Source: an uncultured Bacteroidota bacterium | Lineage (GTDB): Bacteria; Bacteroidota; Bacteroidia; Bacteroidales; SZUA-534 | Direction: 5' to 3' | DNA: 64,000 bases | Assembly: GCA_946186925.1 (NCBI GenBank) | Contig: CAMHPA010000006.1 | Coordinates: 23,221 to 87,220 of the forward strand | Part shown: positions 53,700 to 61,300 of the stretch, in pieces | Layout: each line of letters begins with the position of its first letter | How positions within the stretch are numbered: position 1 is the stretch's first letter | Position numbers and translations under genes: made by a program | Notes under the pieces: generated by a model | What the model saw: the letters and a program-made list of their open reading frames with translations, nothing else | Database searches by the model: none | Told to the model about the DNA's origin: nothing

Positions 53700-54588
53700 A
53701 GAAATTTATCGGACCGACAATACATAGGGCGATATTTTTCGCGCGGTTAACACAATTGAGACACTGTTTCTGAACGCAGATGACGCAGATTGAACGGATT
53801 TACACAGATTTTAATCTCTAACCCAAATTTATCCAAACATAGCGTCATGGGGCACTAACCGATTCTTTCCGATTCAAACCGAATGTTATCCGCTAGCGGA
53901 TAATGGTTGGGGGTATCGCTTCGCAAAAAATCGCACAGATTATGCGGAAAACACTGATTTACACAGATTTTTCTCTAACCAAACTAACCCGAATTTATCC
54001 AAACAAATTTTGGTTTCAGTTTGGATGCGTTTGGTTAGAAAAAAATATATGCGTTTTCGCTACGCGAGAAATTAGGACAAATTTGATTATAAAATTTGTA
54101 AAAAATTGATAATGTGAATTTTGTAAAATTTTATCTTTAAATTTTCGAACAATTTCCGCCCGCCAGGGCGCCCCCAACCCCAAAACGCCTGCGTTTTAAA
54201 AATTACCGTGTTTTCAGTGAGTTCCGTGGTAAACATTTTTTGTGGTTAGAACCAAAAATCCGCGTTTTCGACCTAAAAATCACTCAAAAATCGCCCAAAA
54301 AAGCCCCTTTTTTGCCCATTTTCAAAAACCGTTCGTTAAGTCAAACCCGCCGTTCGTTAAGTCAAACCCGCCGTTCATTCGCCAAAACCCGCCGTTCATT
54401 TTTCGGCTATTGTTTTTTTTTAATGCCGTTCCGACTTTTGAAAAGTTAGAAAATGAGGAGAATGGATTTAGGAGTTAGGAATTAGGAATTAGGATTTAGA
54501 AATGAGGAGTTAGGATTTAGAAATTAGGAATGAGCAATTAAGTTTCTAAACTTTTAACCCTCTAAACTTTAAACTTAAAACATAAACT
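53700..54588. repeat. repeat-rich non-coding stretch
   Basis: About 890 bases without a credible gene. It holds degraded relatives of the CTAACCGATT hairpin (53855-53908 and near 53975-54045), a GC-poor tract, a short tandem array at 54328-54405 and 'gaattaggatttagg' simple repeats at 54465-54540. The plus ORFs listed here (53903-54109, 54240-54449, 54242-54478) are made from repeats and are not supported. Confidence 0.55.
54328..54405. repeat. tandem array of CCGTTCGTTAAGTCAAACC-type units
   Basis: Two near-exact 21-base units CGTTCGTTAAGTCAAACCCG are followed by two diverged ones with 'CGTTCATT..CCAAAACCCG'. There are no unique spacers of constant length, so it is not a CRISPR array. Confidence 0.65.
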
Positions 54589-54726
54589 ATGGAAAATCGG
54601 ATGATTAAAAGCACAACGAGCGCCGCAAGCGGAAAAGTGAAAGTGGCAAGCAGCAAACTGGCCAACTTGAAACTCACCACATATATTATTGTCAGAAACC
54701 AAATTGCTAAACAATTGATGCCATGA
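54589..54726 (+). CDS. possible 45-residue small protein
   Basis: A frame starting MENRMIKSTTSAASG, basic and with a short hydrophobic patch ('LTTYIIV'), ends TGA overlapping the next ATG (ATGA). The overlap suggests coupled translation with the 28-residue frame downstream. There is no recognised family. Confidence 0.3.
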   Translation: MENRMIKSTTSAASGKVKVASSKLANLKLTTYIIVRNQIAKQLMP

Positions 54727-54809
54727 TTATTGCAACCATTATCGTTTTGTTTGCGACCTTCAAACTGCACTGCGCAGCGAGGGAAGGCGATTTATCGCGC
54801 CAGAATTAA
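54723..54809 (+). CDS. possible 28-residue membrane peptide
   Basis: MIIATIIVLFATFKLHC is a short hydrophobic segment followed by a charged tail. It overlaps the preceding frame by ATGA. It could be a small membrane peptide or chance. Confidence 0.28.
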   Translation: MIIATIIVLFATFKLHCAAREGDLSRQN

Positions 54810-54851
54810 CTACGCGGCGGAACAATTTGGCAACCGAATGATTTACAATTT

Positions 54852-55217
54852 ATGAAAACAAGAGGCAGACATAAAACATTTGGCGTGGCGGCGCACAGGG
54901 TGCGCAGGTACATTGCACGTCTGCTGTCGGTTGTGCGCAATAGCCAATCGCGTTATCTTGTTGCAAACCAGCAATTTACCCTCCATCACACAGTATCTTG
55001 CTGTAAATTAACCTTTTTCACACACTCTATATATTCCCTACTTAAGGAAAAAATGTTGTCTGCCTTGCCCGACGGCCAGACCCTTGTTTTGTGGTTGGCC
55101 GCCAGCGGGGCGCTGCTGCACTGCACAAACATGCACGGCCGCGACGCTACCAGCGCCGAAGGGTGCCAAACAATGCGGGGACGCACCGCGTGCGCCCGCA
55201 ACTGGCACCATTGTTAA
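54852..55217 (+). CDS. hypothetical 121-residue ORF, doubtful
   Basis: The frame reads MKTRGRHKTFGVAAHRVRR with many Cys, His and Arg and no clear domain. It ends in the 120 bases before the adhesin start. Composition and lack of a family make it doubtful; it is listed because it is the longest frame in the gap. Confidence 0.2.
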   Translation: MKTRGRHKTFGVAAHRVRRYIARLLSVVRNSQSRYLVANQQFTLHHTVSCCKLTFFTHSIYSLLKEKMLSALPDGQTLVLWLAASGALLHCTNMHGRDATSAEGCQTMRGRTACARNWHHC

Positions 55218-55249
55218 TACGGTGCATGATAGGGACGGTGCATTCCATG

Positions 55250-55277
55250 GTAGAGACGTGCCATGGCGCGTCTCTAC
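55250..55277. repeat. 28-base palindrome GTAGAGACG...CGTCTCTAC
   Basis: GTAGAGACGTGCCA is followed immediately by TGGCGCGTCTCTAC, its reverse complement with one mismatch. A related 'ggtgcat..gggacggtgcatt' unit stands just before it. It lies about 60 bases upstream of the adhesin start and is likely a dispersed palindromic repeat. Confidence 0.75.
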
Positions 55278-55336
55278 AACAGAAACAATATCAAACACAT
55301 AAACAATTTATTATTCATTCTAAATTTTTAACGATT

Positions 55337-58300
55337 ATGCGAAAGATTAAACAATTTTTACTGACAACGGCGGAGTCTCCCCAAAGCGGCAGACGCGCCC
55401 TAAGCGGACTATTCAAGTCCAAAGCAATGAAATGTTTGCTTACAACGTTGTTGCTGCTAGGCAGCACACTGACATCGTGGGCGGTGCGGGAAATTTACGA
55501 TTTACCTACAGAACAGCCTGTCTTAATTGATGAAAGCAACTATCAGCAATATGGGCTGACAAGTGAGTACATCGGTTATCGTGGCCTCTCGAAACCCCAG
55601 CACCTTTATTGGATGACTGACATGGGACGAGGACGCGCTCCAATAAACTACGTTTTGCTTAATGACATTGTAATGAACAGCGGCAGCGGCACCAAAAAGA
55701 GATGGGTACCTCTTGGTGGTCGGGTTTATAATAGAGTCATTCATTCTAATGGTACCCTTGAAGTGAGTCTAAACGAGGAAAGGGCATATACGGGCACTTT
55801 CGATGGCAATGGCCATACTATCAGTGGTTTGTATTTTGATAATACAGGATCAATATTAATGATTACCCAAGAAGAAAGCAATGACTACGCCGTCTCATAC
55901 GAGTTTGTAGCAGGGCCAAAAGTGGGCTTTATTGGAGTGGCAAATGGAGCCACCATCAAGAATTTGGGAATAATTAATGCCACTATTATCAACGATGATA
56001 ATTATGTAGGTGGCATTGTCGGTTACTGTATTAATTCGTCTGCCGAAAATTATAACGGGCCCACAACAATAACCAACTGCTGGTTCGAAGGAGTAGTGAG
56101 GGGAAAAAATAATACTGGTGGCATTTGCGGCTATGGTGGCAATATAACCAAATGCTACAACACAGGAACGGTTTCGGGGGCTTACTATACTGGCGGCATT
56201 TGCGGCTATGGTGGCAATATAACCAACTGCTACAACACAGGAGCGGTTTCGGGTTCTGCCTATACTGGCGGCATTTGCGGTAATGGTGGCACCCAAAACA
56301 ACTGCTACACCACAGGAATGGTTTCGAGTTCAAGTAGTTATTTCGGCGGCATTTGCGGTAGTTCTGGCACCCAAAACAACTGCTACTATTTGGAAGGCAG
56401 CTGCTCTAGACGCGGCGGTGGTGTTTCTGCCACAGCTGATGAGTTTGCAAGCGGCAAAATCGCTTACTTGCTGAACGGCAACACATTCGATGGCACAACA
56501 TGGCGGCAGACTTTGTTCACCGATGCCGCACCTTTGCTTGCTGCAAGCCACAAAGCAGTTACTGGATATATTAATGAAGTTGATAATGTCATAACAACCT
56601 ATGGCAATGTTGCTCTTTCCACCGACTACACCGTTGGCGAAGGCAAAACACTGATTATTCCTGAAGGAGCGACGGTAACAACCATTGGTTCATCAAAAAT
56701 CATCAACAACGGCACCCTGATTGTCGAAGGCACCATTTCGGGCAACAATTTGGATGGAAACGGCGCTTTCTACTACGCCCAACTTGATGATGCCGATGTA
56801 ACTCTGAACACTGTAAGTGTTCCCTATAAAGGTTCGGCCTACACCGTCGGCGACCTCGATGTAAGTTATGCCTCGCGCATCTATAAAGGTAAGACTTTCA
56901 CCTACAGCAACACTGCCACAATGACTTATCAGAACAACACCAACTGCGGAACGGCAACCGTAACGTGGAACGGAAGCGTAACTCGTGAGTTCACAATCGC
57001 GCCAAAGGCGGTTACTACCCCCACAGTAGAGTTGAGCGCAACGGTGTTCACCTACAGCGGCAACGAACAGAAGCCTACCGTTACTTTGAAAGACGGAGAA
57101 ACGGTGATTGACCCCTCAGAGTACACCGTAACCTATCCCAGTGATGTGGTGAACGAAGGCGACAAAACCATCACCATCACCGATAACGAGGGTGGAAACT
57201 ATATCATTAGCGAGTGCTCGGCCGAATATTCAATCGTCCTGGATCCCGAGATTGTTGACGGATTCTATCAAATTGGCAACGCTAAGCAACTCGCCTGGTT
57301 TGCCAATTTGGTCAATAGTGGCACAACCAACGCCAATGCCGTATTGGTGTCGAACATTGTGGTCAACAGCAACGTGCTTGCAACCGACGGCTCGCTCAAC
57401 GACGACGGCAGCAACTTCTCCGTCTGGACACCCATAGGCACCAGCAGCCGGAAATACACTGGCACCTTCAACGGCCAAGGGTACACCGTAAGTGGTTTGT
57501 ATTACAATAACAGCACAACCTCGTATGTGGGTTTGTTTGGCTGTGCCGATGGCGCAACCATCACCAAAGTTGGAGTTGTTGACTCTTATCTGAAAGGCAA
57601 CCAATATGTTGGCGGAATCTGCGGCAATGGTGGAACAATAATTGGCTGCCATAATGCCTCAAACGTTTCGGGTAATAGCAATGTTGGCGGAATATGCGGC
57701 AATGGCGGAACACAAACAAGTTGCTATAGCATTGGAACTGTATCCGGCTCTGCCATTTGCGGCAATGGCGGCACACAAACCCTTTGCTATTATCTCACAG
57801 GCAGTGCAACATCGGCCGGGGGTGGTTCTAATGCTAGTAAAATCGCGTTTACAAACGGCGAAGCAGCCTATATGCTCAACGGCAACACAAGCGAGGGTGA
57901 CATTCTTTGGTACCAAGACATTGGCGCAGACGCAATGCCGACAACAAACAACCGGCACGGAATAGTATATTATTCCAACTACCTTTATGGCAACGGCATC
58001 TGCCCTACGCAGATTGCCGATGCAGCGCAAGCCGAGGCGCTGGGTCTTTCAAGTAGTTATGTCGGTTATTACGCTATAGGCAGTGCAGATGAACTCTATG
58101 GTTTTTCCGAATTAGTTAAAAGAGGCACCACAAGTGCCAATGGAGTTCTTACTGATGACATTGTTGTGAACCGAAATGTGCTTAATGAGGACGGCACACT
58201 TAATGGCGACGGAAGTAATTTCCGTAAATGGATTCCAATAGGAACTAGCGGTAACTCATATCTTGGCAAATTCAATGGTAATGGCCATACTGTAAGCGGT

Positions 58301-61300
58301 TTGTATTTCGATGACAGCGAGGCAAATAATGTCGGATTGTTCGGCTATCTTAATACAAACTCCTACAATGGTGGCAGTATTGAAGATGTGGGTGTTGTTG
58401 ATTCTTATTTCAATGGTTATCAAAATGTTGGCGGAATATGCGGTTATGTTCTATCTTCTAATAGTTATGGTTGTAGTATATTTAGATGTTATAGCACAAG
58501 CACTATTTCGGGCTGGCGTAATGTTGGCGGTATCTGCGGATATAGCAGTAGTGAGATAAATTATATAACGCACTGTTACAATGCGGGATCTGTTTCGGGA
58601 TATTATGAAGTTGGTGGTATTTGTGGATCAGGAAGTTACTATGGTACCGTACCAGTGAATTGTTGTTTCAATGTAGGAAGCGTCTCTGCAACAAATTATT
58701 ATGATGCTGATGGCATTTGTCCTCACGCAGGAGAAAAGATTAAATGTTATAGCCTTGAAAATAGCGCCCCAACATTGCTAAGCAGTAGTACAATAATCGC
58801 ATCAGCGAGCGAGTTTGCAAGCGGTAAAATCGCATATTTGATAGGGGGGTATTTCCGCCAAACATTGTTTTCCGATGCATATCCATCATTCAACAAAAAT
58901 AGCAACTGGGTTACTGGATATATAGATGAGGATGGTGATGTGTTAACTGTAGTAGGCAATCCGGTTCTTACTACAAACTATACGATTGCCGAAGGTAAAA
59001 CTTTAGTTATTCCTGAAGGAACCTCTTATGATGATCGCCCCTCGATTGAAACTACTGGCGATGCCGTGATAACCAACAACGGAACAATCATTTGCAATGG
59101 TACCATTACAGGCAACGATTTGGCTGGAAACGGCAGTTTCATCTTTGAGAATCTCACTTCAAATGATGTTATTCTGAACACCGCGAGTTACCCATACAAA
59201 GGCACAGCCTACACACTCGAAGACGGACTCGATATTACTATCAGCCGTGTAATGTGTGGAAAAACATTCACTTATTACAACCCTGAAACGCCCTTGGAAG
59301 TTGTATATTACAACAATGTCAATGTGGGCACAACGGCAAGCATATCTTGGAGAAAAACGTTTTGGTCAGAACAATATTCGGAATATAATTATAGACAATA
59401 TGCCTACAAAACATTCTCAATCACCCCGAAAGAGGTAGAACTTGTTTGGTTACAAAGCGAATTGCCTTACAGCGGCGAGGCACAAGCCCCGACAGCCACG
59501 GTTGGCAATCTGATTGGCAACGATGTGTGCGAAGTAACCGTTGAGGGCGCACAAACGGCCGTTGGCGGCCCATACACAGCCACAGCAACGGCTTTGAGCA
59601 ACGATAACTACACACTGCCAGAAGACGCTACTATGGAGTTCAGCATTTTGTCGAAGACAGTTTCGAACCCAACCATAGTGTTGAGTGCCAACACATTCAC
59701 CTACAATGGTCAGGCTCAAACGCCAACCGTGACAGTGAAAGACGGCGAGACAACAATTGACCCTTCGGAATATAGAGTAACAATGTCTGACGATGTTACA
59801 AACGTCGGCCAGAAAACCGTTACCATCAGCAATGTTAGCGGCAACTACAACGTCAGCGGCTCGGCAATCTTCACAATCAACCCGAAGGAGGTTACAAATC
59901 CGACAATCGCGCTGAGCGCAACATCGTACACCTACAATGGCTCGGCTCAGACACCGACCGTGACTGTAAAAGACGGAGAAACAACCATTCCAACATCGGA
60001 ATACACTGTTAGTTACCCGACCGATGTTATCAACGCTGGCTCGAAAACCGTTACCATCAGCAATGTTAGCGGCAACTACACCGTCAGCAGCGGCTCGGCA
60101 ACCTTCACAATCAACCCGAAGGAGGTTACGAACCCGACAATCGAGTTGAGTGCAACAGAGTTCACCTACAACGGCTCGGCTCAGACACCGACCGTGACTG
60201 TAAAAGACGGAGAAACAACCATTCCAACATCGGAATACACCGTTAGTTACAGCAGCAACACCAATGCTGGAACGGCAACGGTAACTATTACCGACAAAGC
60301 CAATGGAAACTACACCGTCAGCAACTGCTCGGCAACCTTCACAATCAACCCGAAGGTGGTTTCGAACCCGACAATCGCGTTGAGCGCAACAGAGTTCACC
60401 TACGACGGCTCGGCAAAAACTCCGACGGTTTCATCAGTGAAAGATGGCTCAACAATCATTAATTCAGACGAATACACCGTTAGTTACAGCAACAACACCA
60501 ATGCTGGAACGGCAAAAGTAACAATTACCGACAAGGCCAACGGCAATTACACTGTCAGCGGCTCGGCAACGTTCACTATCAGCCCGAAGGTGGTTTCAAG
60601 CCCGACCATCGCGTTGAGCCAGACTTCGTACACCTACGACGGCTCGGCTAAAACACCGACTGTTTCATCGGTGAAAGATGGTTCAACAACCATTGCATCA
60701 GGCGAATACACCGTTAGTTACAGCAACAACACCAATGCTGGCACGGCAACCGTAACCATCGCCGACAAGGCCAACGGCAACTACACTGTCAGCGGCTCGG
60801 CAACGTTCACCATCAGCCCGAAGGAGGTTTCTAGCCCGACAATCGAGTTGAGCCAGACTTCGTACACCTACGACGGCTCGGCTAAAACTCCGACTGTCAC
60901 ATCGGTGAAAGATGGTTCAACAATCATTGCATCAGGCGAATACACCGTTAGTTACAGCAACAACACCAATGCTGGAACGGCAACCGTAACCATCGCCGAC
61001 AAGGCCAACGGCAACTACACCGTCAGGGGCGAGGCAAACTTCACAATCAGTCCGAAGGTGGTTTCAAGCCCGACAATCGAATTTAGCGATGCGGAGATTA
61101 CCTACACTGGTTCGGCTCTGACTCCGACCATCACTGTAAAGGACGGCTCAACCGTTATTCCAACATCGGAATACACCGTTAGTTACAGCAACAACACCAA
61201 TGCTGGAACGGCCAACCTGACCATCACCAACAATGCCAACGGCAACTACACCGTCAGCGGCGAGGCAACCTTCACCATCAATCCAAAGTCCGTTTCTAAC

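Noticed and set aside
54328-54405. Possible short CRISPR array
   Set aside because: Units are directly adjacent and diverge, with no spacers and no cas genes nearby.
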